In this document: one piece after another, positions 45,986-58,274 of the stretch
Position numbering within the stretch: position 1 is the first letter of the stretch
Layout: each line of letters opens with the position of its first letter
Source: Byssochlamys sp. IMV 00236
Lineage: Eukaryota; Ascomycota; Eurotiomycetes; Eurotiales; Thermoascaceae
NCBI GenBank assembly: GCA_001931875.2
Contig: MSJH02000817.1
Location: 372,001 to 436,000, forward strand
Direction of reading: 5' to 3'
Length of the DNA stretch: 64,000 nucleotides
The notes under the pieces: model-generated
What the model saw: only the letters and a program-made list of their open reading frames with translations
Databases searched by the model: none
What the model was told of the DNA's origin: nothing
Translations under genes and position numbers: made by a program

Positions 45986-47137
45986 ATGGAGAATATCAAG
46001 GAGGGTGAAAGGATAGAATATGGATCTAGAAGTACTTGCACTACAGACGTCATTCGGAGGCTCTTAGACAGCAACAAGGCTGTCGCCTTCCAGAAATGGG
46101 AGCAGCTTTGGCATCTACTGGACACGGTACAGGCACAAATAGATCTTTCAATGACACCGGTTACGGAGCCTCTACACCATGTGTTAGCACGGTTGGTAGA
46201 AGAGACGAGACTGCTTTGCCATGAGAAGCTTCAAGACAAGCAAGCGCATCCTGGGAACCCAGAGCCGGTGATGGAGTTCATTCAACGACTGTCGCAGCTC
46301 AAGGAGATCAAGGACATGTATATAGGCCAGGATTCACTGCAGAATCCCCAGTTCCTGGCCTCGTACGATCGATGGACCCGGGGAAAATTACAAGAGAGAT
46401 GGACGGAGAGATATGCAAGATCCCAGGAGCGCGCTGCCCTCCGGGAACGAGAAAGGCATGCGCAAATGGAGCAGGACCATGGTGCGCTGCAGGCGATACG
46501 TGATGAAAAGAGGGGGCTTCAAAGACGGGTCTTCCAAGACTGTGTCACGGAACAGCTATGTGAAATCCAAGAGCTGCACGATCAAACAGTAGCAGCCGCC
46601 ACTCACGAGCTCAACAAGACCATCATCCTCTATACCCATCAGCTAGGTATTCTACTAGAAGCAGCCGTTACCCCGTCAGATGCAGTTTCTGATGTTATCG
46701 ATACCCGCATCAACATCGCAGAAACTCTCGTATCTGTGCTCGAGGCTATTCAAGTCGAGACCAACACCCTCGACGTTGTCCTCGATTCCATGGGCCAGCG
46801 TATGAGGAAGATGTTAATGCGAATTGACCGACTCAACGCAGGAGATGTCCAGAGCGGACCGGACCGAGAATGGGAGCAGCAGCGTCGTCTGGTGCGTCCC
46901 GAAGCTATACGATACATCCTCAAGGCGGCTCAGGATGCTGAAGACATCTGCTCAAAGGCCAAGGACGCTAACAAGGCTATCACCGTGATCGACGGCCATC
47001 TGGCTCGAATGTTGGGCCATGCCAAGGATCGATGGCGGCCTCTGGAGATGCAGACATACTTGGCCTGGACTCTCTTGGAGAGCAGACAGACGGCGAGTGA
47101 TCGAACAGACCTGACTGACCCTATCCTTTCTCTTTAA
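45986..47137 (+). CDS. Coiled-coil hypothetical protein, 383 aa
   Basis: Single-exon frame of 383 residues beginning with an ATG in a purine-rich context. It is highly charged, almost entirely helical in composition, and has long heptad-like stretches around residues 130-200 (rich in Glu, Arg and Gln) and 225-345. No signal peptide, membrane helix or catalytic motif is visible and I do not recognise a family. Codon use is consistent with a real gene. A structural or scaffold role is the most one can suggest. Confidence 0.7.
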   Translation: MENIKEGERIEYGSRSTCTTDVIRRLLDSNKAVAFQKWEQLWHLLDTVQAQIDLSMTPVTEPLHHVLARLVEETRLLCHEKLQDKQAHPGNPEPVMEFIQRLSQLKEIKDMYIGQDSLQNPQFLASYDRWTRGKLQERWTERYARSQERAALRERERHAQMEQDHGALQAIRDEKRGLQRRVFQDCVTEQLCEIQELHDQTVAAATHELNKTIILYTHQLGILLEAAVTPSDAVSDVIDTRINIAETLVSVLEAIQVETNTLDVVLDSMGQRMRKMLMRIDRLNAGDVQSGPDREWEQQRRLVRPEAIRYILKAAQDAEDICSKAKDANKAITVIDGHLARMLGHAKDRWRPLEMQTYLAWTLLESRQTASDRTDLTDPILSL

Positions 47138-47947
47138 TCATGGCATCATGCCACACATGGGAGCGCAATAGGGAAATGACGATGCTTTGCACGGCGGATG
47201 AAACATCATCAAGGAATCACCGACCACAGAACCAGCGAGATTGGTGCTGCCTGGAGGACTCGACGTAGGGTCTTTCATGCGAGTCAGTTGTTAATTCAAC
47301 ATGGTTGGGCCCTTGCATGAAACAATGTCTGATGATAATCAACGATAGATAGTTAACGGGGGAAAACAAAGTTGATCTGGAAAGTCCTGCCGGTTCGATG
47401 GTGGATTCCTGACCACACGGGATGAATTCCTTCTTGACCATAGCAATTCTAACTCACGTTGATAGTTATTTAGTCTGGAAGCTAGAATAATAGTCAGTTA
47501 GTTATTAGTTATTATTGTAGATTAATCATCCTGCTAACTTCCCCCGCTCCGTCAACCTCCAATCGACACGCTGCACGAGTTCACCGCAATGCAGAACGCA
47601 TAAAAAACACCCGCCGCCCGCCTGGAATTGCTCAACCGTCTATCTTGACAGCCCCCTGGTTGCCCGTCTGGTTTCGAGAACAAAGTGGGCTCAATTGCTT
47701 ATCCTTACCGCTGTCATCTCTTAAGCACAGGGAGGGCTATAGCAATATCCTTCTCTTTGGTTCCGCCTTCACGTCATTCCACTCCAGTCTACTACTGAGT
47801 AGTAGTTACCAGCTGTCCCGCGCGCACTCGGTGAGGCGCGCATCTTGACACGGCTGCGCTGCTACACAGACGCTAAACCAACCGAAAAAAAAAAGACGAG
47901 CTGAGCAGTGTTGCTCCACGGATAAAAGAAAAGAGAACTCCTCCGCC
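47138..47947. other. Intergenic, CDF promoter
   Basis: No gene seen. The last ~150 bases have the adenine-rich leader typical just before a fungal start codon. Confidence 0.5.
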
Positions 47948-49343
47948 ATGGAGGACTCATCGCTTCGCCATAGCATCACCCTCCATCCGCACCCCTTCCA
48001 TCTCCATCCCAATCGCACCGACACGCCCACACCGTCCAGGATGTCGCTGCCGTACCACGAAGCCACCAGTACGGGTGTCGAGCCTGTGGACATAAGTCAC
48101 TACCAGCATCGGACGCACAGCGCCGACGAAGAAAGCCAGCCTCCCCCGCAGTACACGCCGGAGAATGATCCGTTTCAGCTATCGTCAAAGTTGAAGTCGG
48201 CCGAGGAGATCCGTGAGATCAAGGCCAACACGTCGCGGAAGCGAGACTGCGCCCCGTCTCTCATGAAAAGGACTGCAGACGCCGTCACGTCCAGGAGACT
48301 GCAGGGATTTTACGAATCTCAGAATGAGAGCATTCAGCGGATGCTGAAGCCCGTCGAGGAGCATGTCCGGGATGCCCGCGAATTTACCTCCCAGAACCAG
48401 CTCAAATACAAGATTGCCGTCTGGGGCAGTTTTGCTGCCAATGTTATCCTCTCGATCGTTCAGATCTACGGAGCCGTCTCGTCGGGATCGCTCTCGCTCT
48501 TCACCACCATGGCGGATGCCATCTTCGACCCAATGTCCAACCTGACGCTACTCCTCTGCAACAAGGCGGTTACCAAGGTGGACCCACGCAAGTTTCCTGC
48601 AGGCAAGGCGCGCATCGAAACCGCTGGTAACATCTGCTTTTGCTTTCTCATGACCTCCGTGTCGTTTATCCTGATCGCTCTCTCTGCTCGCGAACTCAAG
48701 GCGGGCAGCAGTGACGAGACTACCGAATTCCATCTGCCCTCCGTCGTCGCTGTTGCGGTCGCGTTCGCCACCAAGTTCGTCTTATTCCTTTACTGCTGGG
48801 CTATGCGCAACCAAGTCTCCCAGATTCGGATCCTCTGGGAAGACCACCGCAACGACTTGTTTATCAACGGATTCGGTATCCTGACCTCGGTCGGTGGCAG
48901 TAAGCTCCGCTGGTGGATTGATCCGATGGGAGCCGTCATCCTGTCGGTTCTGATCTCAGCGCTGTGGCTGCACACTGCTTATTCGGAATTCCAGCTGCTG
49001 ATCGGAGTCACAGCCGATATCCAGACACAGCAACTGATCACGTATATCTGTAAGTTCTTCCCAGTCGACGTTGTTGAAGTGCACTCAGCTAACAGGGACA
49101 GCTATGACCCACTCTCCCCTGATCACGGCCATTGACACCGTACGTGCTTACACGTCGGGCCCCCGTCTGCTTGTCGAAGTCGACATTGTCATGGAGCCCA
49201 ACGAGAGTCTTCAGGCGACGCACGACGTTGCGGAGGAGCTCCAGATGAAACTGGAGTCGCTCCCAGACGTGGAACGCGCCTATGTCCATGTAGACTACGA
49301 GACGACGCACAAGCCTGAGCATTTCCTGAAAAAGGAGCTGTAA
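47948..49343 (+). CDS. Cation diffusion facilitator, Mn-type, 447 aa
   Basis: Metal/proton antiporter moving divalent metal out of the cytosol. Exons 47948-49049 and 49102-49343 give 447 residues; the splice is needed to reach the conserved S-M-T-H-S segment. Residues 1-150 are a long polar, Ser/Pro/His-rich cytosolic region, followed by about six hydrophobic segments and a C-terminal metallochaperone-like domain (~residues 368-447). The transport-site motifs are D190-x3-D194 in A-D-A-I-F-D and D299-x3-D303 in D-H-R-N-D. Two D-x3-D sites, rather than H-x3-D, are characteristic of the manganese-transporting branch, so Mn is the likely substrate; iron or zinc cannot be excluded. Confidence 0.93.
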
Positions 49344-49848
49344 TTGGAACTATACTGTGATACCTGATACCCCGACTTCGTGCCCACGATAAGTGGCTCT
49401 GAGTGATGACCATGACTTTTACTTCCTTATTCGGCGCATGCGGTTAGCCTGCAGATTATATGCTATCAAACTGCTGTGCAGTATTTTTAAACCGATTCGT
49501 GCCTAATATTTCTCCAATCTGGGCGGCATAGGAATCAAATTTTGACAGACTGCATTCATATGACAGCTACAGTACTTGTAATATGTATGAGAATAGAATA
49601 ATACCGTACGTGGGAGAGAATCAATTCCATTATTTTAAAGCCGCAGTTATGTCAATTATGCACGCGCACGGCATTGGCCAATCGGATCGATCGAATAAAT
49701 ACACGGGGTTTCGTTGCTTCTCCGCTGACATCATCTGGACCGATTGGTAATCTTGGCAGATCAAAGTTGAAGATAAGAAAAGGACATCGATATAAGACTC
49801 AAAGAGAATTCCAGAGTTCCCGGACGCTAACTATTATTATTGCACTCC
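49344..49848. other. Intergenic
   Basis: No gene seen; contains the 3' region of the CDF gene and the probable promoter of the flavoprotein gene. Confidence 0.5.
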
Positions 49849-51096
49849 ATGTTCTCTGCGTCTGCCGTCTTCTACTCGCTCAGACGAACAATCCCTTCGA
49901 ACTCCCGCGTGGCGCTTAAAAAGAACACCTACAGCACGCGTACCTGGTCATCTACCCCTCGATACTCACCACTCGGTTCTGGTCAACCGAGAAATAAAAA
50001 CAGTGCCAAAATGTCCCACGCAGATACTGGCAAGGATGTCCCAGCTTCCAGACACCCAGACTTTAAGGCTGTGGAGGCCTCTCGTCCGTCCTGGCGCGAA
50101 GATGTCTCGCCCAACTACACCAAGACCCGCAAACCGGACTGGAAGCCTGGGGAGGGAGCTACAGATGGCGGGGAGAGCTTGAAGAAAAACCATGTGGAAA
50201 TTGACCCTTATGCGGAGGGGAGGCCGGCAACTTTCAACTATAAGCTGTTGATTAGTGCGATTGTGCCCAGACCGATTGGCTTTGTGAGTACAACATCGGC
50301 GGATGGTAAGTGAGGATTGATTCAGACGCACTATATTTGAAGACATATAGCCAGTTCAGTGGTTGACTTTGATGCAACGATAGGAAAGGTAACAAACCTC
50401 TCCCCGTTCAGTTTCTTCCAGGTCATGGGCTTCGATCCGCCTTTGTTCGTGATCGGTTTCTCGTGCAGCTTGGAGAATGCAAAGGATACCTTAAAGAATC
50501 TGATTGACACCAAAGAATGTCAGTTCTTTCGTTCTCACCGTTTCCTTTAGCCACATCGAATCAAAAACTGATGACCAGGCTCCAGGCGTCATCAACATCA
50601 TCTCTGAAGATTTCCTCGAAGCCTCCAACATGACATCGATCAACGCTCCCTACGGCGTGTCTGAGTTCCCGATCTCCGGTCTCCATCCTGCAGAGTCTCG
50701 TGACGTGAAGGCACCGCGCGTCAAGGAATCAGTGTTCTCTGTTGAGGCGAAGCTTGTGGAGACCAGGGAATACAACAGTCGAAGGACTGGCAAGCCGACG
50801 TGCACCATGGCCGTTATCGAGGGTCTCCGGTTCTGGGCTCGTGAGGATGCGGTTAATGAGGAGCGGAACTTGTTGGATATGAATGTAAGTTTGAAGCGTT
50901 TCAATTACTGACTATTTCTCGAGCATTGGCCTCTAATCAGATTCTAACGGGGTCTCAGGTTCTACGCCCCATCTCTCGTCTCGGTGGCATCAGCTATGGT
51001 CGACTGACTGACTGCATCGAACTTCCCCGGCCAGAGTGGAACAAATTGTCACCCGAAGAGAAGGAAAAGTTCCAATCTGCGTCCAAGTCTGTTTGA
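49849..51096 (+). CDS. Flavin-reductase-like FMN-binding protein, 342 aa
   Basis: FMN-binding split-barrel protein of the flavin reductase-like (DIM6/NTAB) family, probably using FMN. Exons 49849-50305, 50384-50518, 50586-50884 and 50959-51096 give 342 residues. The conserved N-L-S-P-F-S-F-F segment, I-S-A-I-V-P-R-P-I-G-F-V strand and N-I-I-S-E-D-F segment fit the family. The first ~35 residues are basic, hydroxylated and free of acidic residues, consistent with a mitochondrial targeting peptide; a second ATG at 50011 would give a cytosolic form without it. The 3' end faces the nitroalkane-oxidase-like gene 230 bases away (convergent). Substrate unknown. Confidence 0.9.
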
Positions 51097-51326
51097 GTGC
51101 GTTTCTTGCTTTGCATATCGCGGTCATCAGCAGGGTATAGGATTCATTAGACATTAGACGTGAAGTTAGGCGACTTATTGCAGGTATGTCCCTTAGATTA
51201 ACATCCCCCAGAGGTTTTATACCATAATATTATTCATGTAATATCATAGAATCAAACTTCACATATACCTCTTAAGCTTATACGGCCTCAACGTAAGTAT
51301 CAGAACTCTGTTCTATACTCGTACCA

Positions 51327-52780
51327 TCATGCGCCGTAAGTTGCCACCCATGGCTTATACTGCTCATCCTGGAATATCTTCTCCATCTGCCGTCGCCGAA
51401 TACCTACATTACCACCATCAAACAAGGGCAGACATATAGCATCATTGAGCAACCGTGAAAACGGCTGATCCTTATTATACGACGTCCTTTGCATTAACGT
51501 CAGTAATAATATCCACCAAACACTCTTTTTAAGACAACATCAGCCAAAAAGAGAGGATACTTACATCCCTACAACCTTCATCCCATCCGTCACACACTGC
51601 ACCGCCGCTTCCGACCCAAAAATCTTCGCCTGCAGGCACCCTTCAAATCTTGCCTTGAAGTCCACCTCTGGCCCACTACTCTGTAGACAATGCAGTGCTT
51701 TCCAAGTAACAAGCCTCGTCGAGTCCGCTTTCATCTTCATATCCATGAGGAGATCAGCAACGCTCTGGTGATAGATAATCGGGTTTGCGCCTCCGCGAGA
51801 ATCTGCCTTCGCGAACTTCAACGCAGCTTCGAACGCGGCTCTCATCAATCCCACTGCCATCGCGCCAACTAGAGCTGCGGAGGATGTGAATGCTTGTTCA
51901 ACCACCGCAGCGCCAGTCCCGGGTAGGCAGAGCAGATGCGATTCGGGGACGCGAAAGTTGGTAAAGCGCGTGTGAGGATTCGTCACGGCGACATGGCCGG
52001 CTAGTTCGGGTTCAGAGAGAATTGTATATGCGGTTGGTGGATTCTGCGCAATGACCTCGCGGGTGACGATGAGGATAAGGATAGAAGATGCTGGATCGGC
52101 GGAAGGGTCCTGAGGGCTTCCATCTGGTGAATATCGACACACGACGCATTGCAAATCGGCGCCTTTGCCATCCCAACCGCTGCTATTGGTTGTCCACAGC
52201 TGGTGATAGTTAGTCTCATACTCATACATGCATCTTCAGAGAGATGTAAATATATTCAGACAGAACAACCCACCTTCTCTCCATTAATCACCCACCCATC
52301 CCCACCATCCTCCCTCCTCGCCGTAGTCTGCAACCCCTTTCCCCCCTTCTCTAACCAATTCGCCGTCCCCCCAGGCTCCGAATGCATCAAACTCGCCAAC
52401 GGCTCCCCATCCTCCCTCAAGAACGGCTCTAGAAACTTTCCCCTCTGCTCCTCACTCCCGGCCAATATCAACGGAGTTAATCCCAACCCATTCGCAAAAA
52501 TAGTTAAACTCACACTCGTCTCGACGGCGTAGAGTTCTTCGAGCTGGATCGCAGCATCGATAAGACTACCGTTCGTTCCACCGAATGGTATGGGGATTTG
52601 GGCCTTGACGAGACCAGAGCACACGGCGCGGCGGTATAGAGGGAGAATGGATTCGAAGCGAGATCGTTGATCGGCGTGAGAGGAGTAGAGGGATGGTGCG
52701 GTAGAGAGGTGCGTTTGAGCGAAGGTACGTGTGGAATGTTGTAGTTCCCGTTGGGAGGGGGTGAGTGTGAAGTCAATCAT
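51327..52780 (-). CDS. Nitroalkane oxidase-like acyl-CoA dehydrogenase family flavoprotein, 433 aa
   Basis: Acyl-CoA dehydrogenase fold with FAD. Exons 52274-52780, 51565-52199 and 51327-51486 give 433 residues. The overall pattern, including L-A-S-L-M-H-S-E-P near residue 130, W-T-T-N-S near 171 and the C-terminal L-F-D-G-G-N-V-G-I-R-R-R, follows Fusarium nitroalkane oxidase closely as I recall that enzyme. The base there is an aspartate (D402) in place of the glutamate of acyl-CoA dehydrogenases, with a nearby arginine (R409); here the equivalents are D404 and R411. It would oxidise primary nitroalkanes to aldehydes and nitrite. A fatty acyl-CoA role is the alternative, but less likely. Confidence 0.85.
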
Positions 52781-53609
52781 TTGGTTCGATGTCTAGGCAG
52801 TAGATTTCTTGCCAAGGTAATGGTGTAAAAACGAAGGTTACCTATGTATAAATCCTTCTGCATGAAAAAGAAACACCTGGATGTATGTAATCAAAAAGTA
52901 TATCGATACTTCTGCTAAGGAGATAACGCGTCTATTTATAATATCCCCTGCACACGCGAGAGTCCGATATCATATCTGTATGAGGTGAATACTACATCAA
53001 GAAGCTTTTTCGAGCTCGGCTTGAGATGAAAAACCATATTAGAATTAGCCTTTAAGTACAACCGATAGTTACAGAGAATGCTTACCAATCTTCTTATATG
53101 TGATTAATGGATCTTTTATAGAACCTCGTGATATATCCAAGCCCAGTAAGCGCCAGGTCTGCATGTCATCCATGTCATGCATGATGTCTAAGCGTTGTGC
53201 AGAGTTGGTGGTTATATAGATAGGCTGGTTGGTTGGATATGTTGCATTGCATTACCCCGCGGTTGGAAAGGGTCTAGATCACAGCAGGGGGTTTACCATG
53301 ATTATTGGAAAATAGACGGTAATTTACTTTCCATCCTTGTGAAATTTCCCGTCTCACGTCTCTTTGGAAGATAGCAAATGTGAGAGCTTATGGTAGCGTA
53401 GTGCTTAGCTGTTGATTACGCAAGAACCGAAAATTCGAATACTTAGAGAATATGACCCGAAAGAGAACCTAGTAACTTATATTACCCTGTAATATGGGTG
53501 ATAAGGATCTATTGATCATAAAACGTAATTTTTGGTCATCTTCTTGATGCCATATATGTACGTTGCGCAACTACTTTGCTTTTCTCGACACTATATACCT
53601 TCCTCCGAT
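52781..53609. other. Intergenic, A/T-rich
   Basis: No gene seen. Contains the promoter of the nitroalkane oxidase-like gene on the left and the antiporter 3' region on the right. Confidence 0.5.
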
Positions 53610-55670
53610 CTAAACGATAGTATCATGCTGCGATCTATCCGGTAGACCTTCTGCTTTCTGCAATCCCCACATACTCTTCGCAATCTGCTCACCGTAGAAC
53701 TTCACCAGAAGACCAACGCATATCGGACCGATGATGGTGTTCAGTACGATTGCCCACACTCCGGTGATGAATCCATCTTCGCTAACGTATTGTGTCTCGT
53801 TATATCCGATTTCGATGATCAAGAGACCGATCTCTCCGCGAGCGACCATTGCAGAACCGAGAAGTAAGCCGGAGGTCCACATCTTTCTTTTGCCGTTTCC
53901 CTCTTCTGCTTTATTTTCCTTCTTGTTGTTGTCGTTGGTGTTGGTGGTGGTGGTGGTGGTGGTGATAGCGCCATCTGTTTCTTGGCCTGATTCATCAGGC
54001 CCGTCGATTGGAGATTGGGTCTTTTTGGATGACCTGCGAGAGAAGCTGGTCCATATTGGAATCCAGATCCCGACGATGAACTAGAAATTTGTTAGTCGGT
54101 ACATTATACTGCTTATTGCTAGAAAACAGCAAATCATCAATCTCACTCACTTTGGCAAACACCATGAGAAGAGTAAAAACGATACCTCTCCAGATTCGCT
54201 TTCCCGTCCACAGCTGCACGAATGGGATGGCAAATCCAATACTAGCAAAGAAAAGCGGTTCCATCAAGTACTTCTGCACATCGAGCAGATAGGCTTCAAA
54301 TGTGTGCACGAATGTGGGACTCTTGTCCGCCTCCCTCTCCCCTTCTTCCCGACTCATCACCACGAAGGGACCCTCGGGATGCTTGCTCGGCAGATACGTG
54401 AGGAAAGTTCCTGCAAGGAATGCGCCGAACAGGACCGATGTCCCTGTAAACGCAGCGATGCTGATGAAAGCCGATAAGACTAAAGTCATAAGTACGATAT
54501 TGGAAATATGGTCATAGCGAGCGAATGCGTGCTCGATATAACGTCGGAAAACAGGCGCGAAGAAATATTTCGTGACTATCGGCGTGACAATGGCCATGGC
54601 AATCGAAGCTGTGATCGGACGACCGATTATCCAGCCGAGATTGGCATGGCCAGAATTCGGGCCTGAGAGCTCACCAAGGTCCCCGATTGTACTTTTCATA
54701 CGTTAATACTAGGTCAAACTAGAACCGGTACGGTTTTCTAGGGTACATGGAATGTGCTCACCTGGCCATCACAAGGCCGACAACGTCGTCAATAACAGCA
54801 GCGCTGACGAGGACTGAACCCACTCTTGTCTGGGAGAGATCGACTGATTTGGATGCCGATGAGATGACAGCAAATGTGGTCCCTAAGCTCCATGTCAGGA
54901 CATATGAATACAGCATGTTGAACTGCATTCTTACCTAAAGAGGTCGCAGACAGAGCGGCTCCAATAATAAACGTCTCTACCGCCCCTGTACAGGAATTTG
55001 TTAGAAATGTGAACATCACTGAGATTGTAACAACAATGGGGGAAAAAAAACTCACCATATCCAAATCCCAGATAAAGCAAAAGGTACGAAAGACCGATCG
55101 GGAAACAGACACCAGTGGCAGCCCCGAGCGTGCTGAGCAGTAAATTCTTCCGAAGTAGATCCAGTCGTGCTTCGAGACCACCTAACACCAGTCTCTACAT
55201 CAGCAACGTCTCTCTCAATAATTCCGTAGCGTCGAGAAGGAAATGTTCGCATACCCTGGAATATGATCAATATCAAGCCGATATATCCCAATGCGAGGAA
55301 TGTCTCCTGCCAATGCATGTCAAGTATATTGGCCAATGGTACACCGTATATTATCCCAACGGCCATCTGGCCGATGATTCCCGCACGGATGATCTTTGCA
55401 GAGAGCCATTCTGCCAAGGACAGGAAGAAGAAGAAAGATACAAGAACCAGGATTTTGACAACTGCGGTGCGATCAAGTCAGCCATCGAGCAAAAAGAAAA
55501 TCCTAGAGTGGATGCAGGGAGGATTATGTATCCAATCGATACATAATCGACCTGGGAAGTAGCCAATTCCCGAGACGATGCTCATTAATAGAATTGCTGC
55601 TCGGAACAATGAGCTGGTTATGTATATACTTACTGCTAGGCTCATGGTACGGAAGAAAACCACCAGCCAT
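53610..55670 (-). CDS. Cation/proton antiporter (Na+/H+ exchanger family), 517 aa
   Basis: Monovalent cation/H+ antiporter of the CPA2-like Na_H_Exchanger family. Seven exons (55634-55670, 55255-55461, 55056-55181, 54935-54985, 54762-54882, 54151-54691, 53610-54080) give 517 residues and about eleven hydrophobic segments. The acidic I-D-D-V-V-G segment (~residue 176) is the usual ion-binding site, and the P-Y-H-E-P start is typical. The sixth exon uses a purine-rich acceptor, AAAAG, the weakest junction in the model. Near residue 400 a long loop carries a poly-Thr run coded by a (GGT)n repeat on the plus strand. Cation specificity (Na or K) and membrane are unknown. Confidence 0.88.
53942..53964. 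repeat. (GGT)n coding microsatellite
   Basis: About eight GGT units on the plus strand encode a threonine run in the antiporter loop. Confidence 0.9.
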
Positions 55671-56337
55671 CATAAAAAAGAGACACCACTACTTTGGAGC
55701 GCGCCAGATTGACGTTGAAATGGCGGCTCTCCATGATATCACGTACCTTAAAGCTATCCATCATCGAAGTGGCGGATTTCCCGAATCCGGCCTTTCATCA
55801 TCTATCGGTAGCGAGCTCCATACCAAGCCAAGATCCCGAGTTCTGTATGTCGCGCGAGTCTTGGCCCTCTTGGCTGTTCGGTCCGATTTGGCTGTTCAAC
55901 CTCGTGCGACAGTGTCTGTACTTGGCAATAAGTATCTAGGTCTTTGGTTTCCTCTTGGCTAAGTATTATAGTGATAGGGAGTGGGCGAACAGTCCGGTTT
56001 TCTCCGGAAGACAAGGCTATTTCTTGACCGTGTTTTATGATTTCTCGTACTAACGCTCTTGGCGTGAGGGCCCCAGACCTAGATATCTTGACACTTAGAT
56101 GTGAGGATATCCAGCGCGAAGAGTACTCTAGGATCACTGGATATGAACTTCTTGTAGTGATGTACGCCAATGATATATTCGGTTAGACCGCGGCCAGTTG
56201 TGCAGGGATACCAGCCGCCTTCCTATTGGTGCCACGACTTATTTCAACCTGTTTCACCCTACTCATTATTATTATCACCTCCGTCCTCTCCTTTTCTCCA
56301 TCCTATCTAAGAATATAATGCTCTATTCGCTCTCATA
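55671..56337. other. Divergent intergenic region
   Basis: No gene supported; overlapping frames of 80-120 codons on both strands lack domains. It separates the start codons of the antiporter and the second phosphotransferase. Confidence 0.5.
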
Positions 56338-57693
56338 ATGGACGTTGACTCCCTTGCCGAACAACAATCGGACCGTTTTTTCAGGATATGGTTGCAGAAC
56401 TTGATTGGGAATTCCCCAGAGCAGTTGGCTGGTAAACTTGCTGCCAAACACCGGCAGGGCACTCCGGTCTCTGCATCACAACCCTTCAACGGTGCCTTTA
56501 ATGTCTGCTATCGGGTTACCTACGAAGACGGCTATCGCGTTATTGTTCGGTTTGCTGCTCTCGGTCGGGTTACCTTCCGCAATGAAAAGGTTGGGGATGA
56601 GATATCGATAATGAATTACCTTGCTCAGCATACAACAATCCCTATTCCTAGAGTATTAGGCCACGGAAAATGTGCAGTCGGCCCCTACATCGTCATGACC
56701 CTTGTTGAAGGAAACCCGCTATCTGATTACCTGCGGGACCCGAAGCAAGAAATGATTAGTCTGAATCCCCAGATTCCTCTGTCCCTTCTGAAGAGGGCCT
56801 ACTCTGGTATAGCAGAGATCATGCTTGAATTGTCAAAACCGGCTTTTCCATATATTGGCGCGATAGGACAGGACGATTCAGACACATGGGTTGTACAAAA
56901 GAGACCCCTCACCTTCAACATGAACCGACTTACCCAATTCTCCAATATTCCGCCTGGAGTATTTGCAAAACAACGCTTCACAAATGCGGCTGACTACTTT
57001 GAAGAACTCGCGAAACAACATTTCTATCATCTTGAGTTTCAACAGAATGACGCAGTCACAGACGAAGCCGATTGCCGGAAGAAATATGTGGCTCGCCGTC
57101 TTTTCATCAAGATTTCACGAGAAGTATCCAAAAAACATTGCAAGGGTCCTTTCAGACTCTTTTGCGATGATTTTCGTCCTGAAAATATATTCATCCACTC
57201 CACCCGAGCGATTGTCACTGGAGTAATCGATTGGGAATTTACATATGCTGCCCCAGTCGAGTTTTCATATACTGCACCATGGTGGTTATTGCTAGAACGG
57301 CCAGAGGAATGGGACCTTGACAGCCTTTTGGCGCGATACCTCCCAAAGTTTCGGGTTTTTCTCGAGGCTCTTCGAGAGACTGAGAACAAAAAAATTCACA
57401 ATGGTTCATTAACCGAATCACAGCGTCTGTCAGAGGGAATGGAGGCCTCGATGGAAAATGGATTATTTTGGATATGTCTTGCTATGAGACATAGCTCTAT
57501 ATTTGATGAGATCTACTGGTCCTTCATCGATCCAATGTACCATGGGTCTTTTACTTCGATTGAGGATCGCTTATGTCTCTTGAGTGAAGACGAGCGGATG
57601 AACCTCGACGATTTTGTTCAGAAAAAGCTGCGGCAGGCAAGCGAGAGAACCCTAACTAACAATTTCAGCATTGATGAGCTTGTTGATCTCTAG
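56338..57693 (+). CDS. Fungal phosphotransferase (APH fold) with altered catalytic loop, 451 aa
   Basis: Second member of the fungal APH family in the window, single exon, 451 residues. The N-lobe has F-N-V-C-Y-R-V and R-V-I-V-R-F strands and the conserved P-I-P-R-V-L-G-H segment (102-109). The catalytic loop reads C276-x-D278-x4-N283: the usual histidine is a cysteine, while the catalytic aspartate and asparagine remain, and D298 in D-W-E fills the metal-binding position. It may be active or a pseudokinase. It is unlike the first APH protein at 40-41.8 kb in length and sequence, so it is not a local duplicate. Substrate unknown. Confidence 0.88.
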   Translation: MDVDSLAEQQSDRFFRIWLQNLIGNSPEQLAGKLAAKHRQGTPVSASQPFNGAFNVCYRVTYEDGYRVIVRFAALGRVTFRNEKVGDEISIMNYLAQHTTIPIPRVLGHGKCAVGPYIVMTLVEGNPLSDYLRDPKQEMISLNPQIPLSLLKRAYSGIAEIMLELSKPAFPYIGAIGQDDSDTWVVQKRPLTFNMNRLTQFSNIPPGVFAKQRFTNAADYFEELAKQHFYHLEFQQNDAVTDEADCRKKYVARRLFIKISREVSKKHCKGPFRLFCDDFRPENIFIHSTRAIVTGVIDWEFTYAAPVEFSYTAPWWLLLERPEEWDLDSLLARYLPKFRVFLEALRETENKKIHNGSLTESQRLSEGMEASMENGLFWICLAMRHSSIFDEIYWSFIDPMYHGSFTSIEDRLCLLSEDERMNLDDFVQKKLRQASERTLTNNFSIDELVDL

Positions 57694-58274
57694 GGGCTCT
57701 TCTATCTTGGACAACGTACAGCCATAAACATTGTACGGAGCAACCTGTGAGGGAGTTACACTCACTTGTGACTCCCCAAGCTGTCGACCGCCAGCGACTG
57801 TGCAGCTCAGCCGGCTAATACTAACTGGAGAGACCCGGAATCGTCTGTTATGACCAGGGTGTTTTCGGTATGAGACCTCTTGTAAGGATAACTGTTGGCT
57901 GCCAATTCCAGCGGTCCCCTTCATAGTGCAGTACAGTAGACGCCGACCGAAAGTCATCGTGGTTCAAAAGCATGATCTTTGAACCACGAGCACCCCCTTT
58001 TCCCTCTCAGCCCACGGATTGCACGCTAATATAAAATTGCAGCGGCTCTCCATTAGTGGTAGTCGCAAGTTCCACTAAAGAACGGGAGAAAGCGTGGAGC
58101 GGTAGTAGGTGCACCCCGCCTTGCTCACTACACAACATCATCTATTTTCGTGAGGTCGTAATGAGGACTGTATCTCAAGCAGACTTTCTGCTCACGAAAT
58201 ACTGACCATAAGTACAAGAGAAATTGTTCCTCTGTGCCATAACCGCTACAAGCAGGAGCTTGTTATGCAGCGGG
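57694..58274. other. Intergenic
   Basis: No gene seen. A 101-codon minus-strand frame at 57652-57957 has no recognisable feature. Confidence 0.5.
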
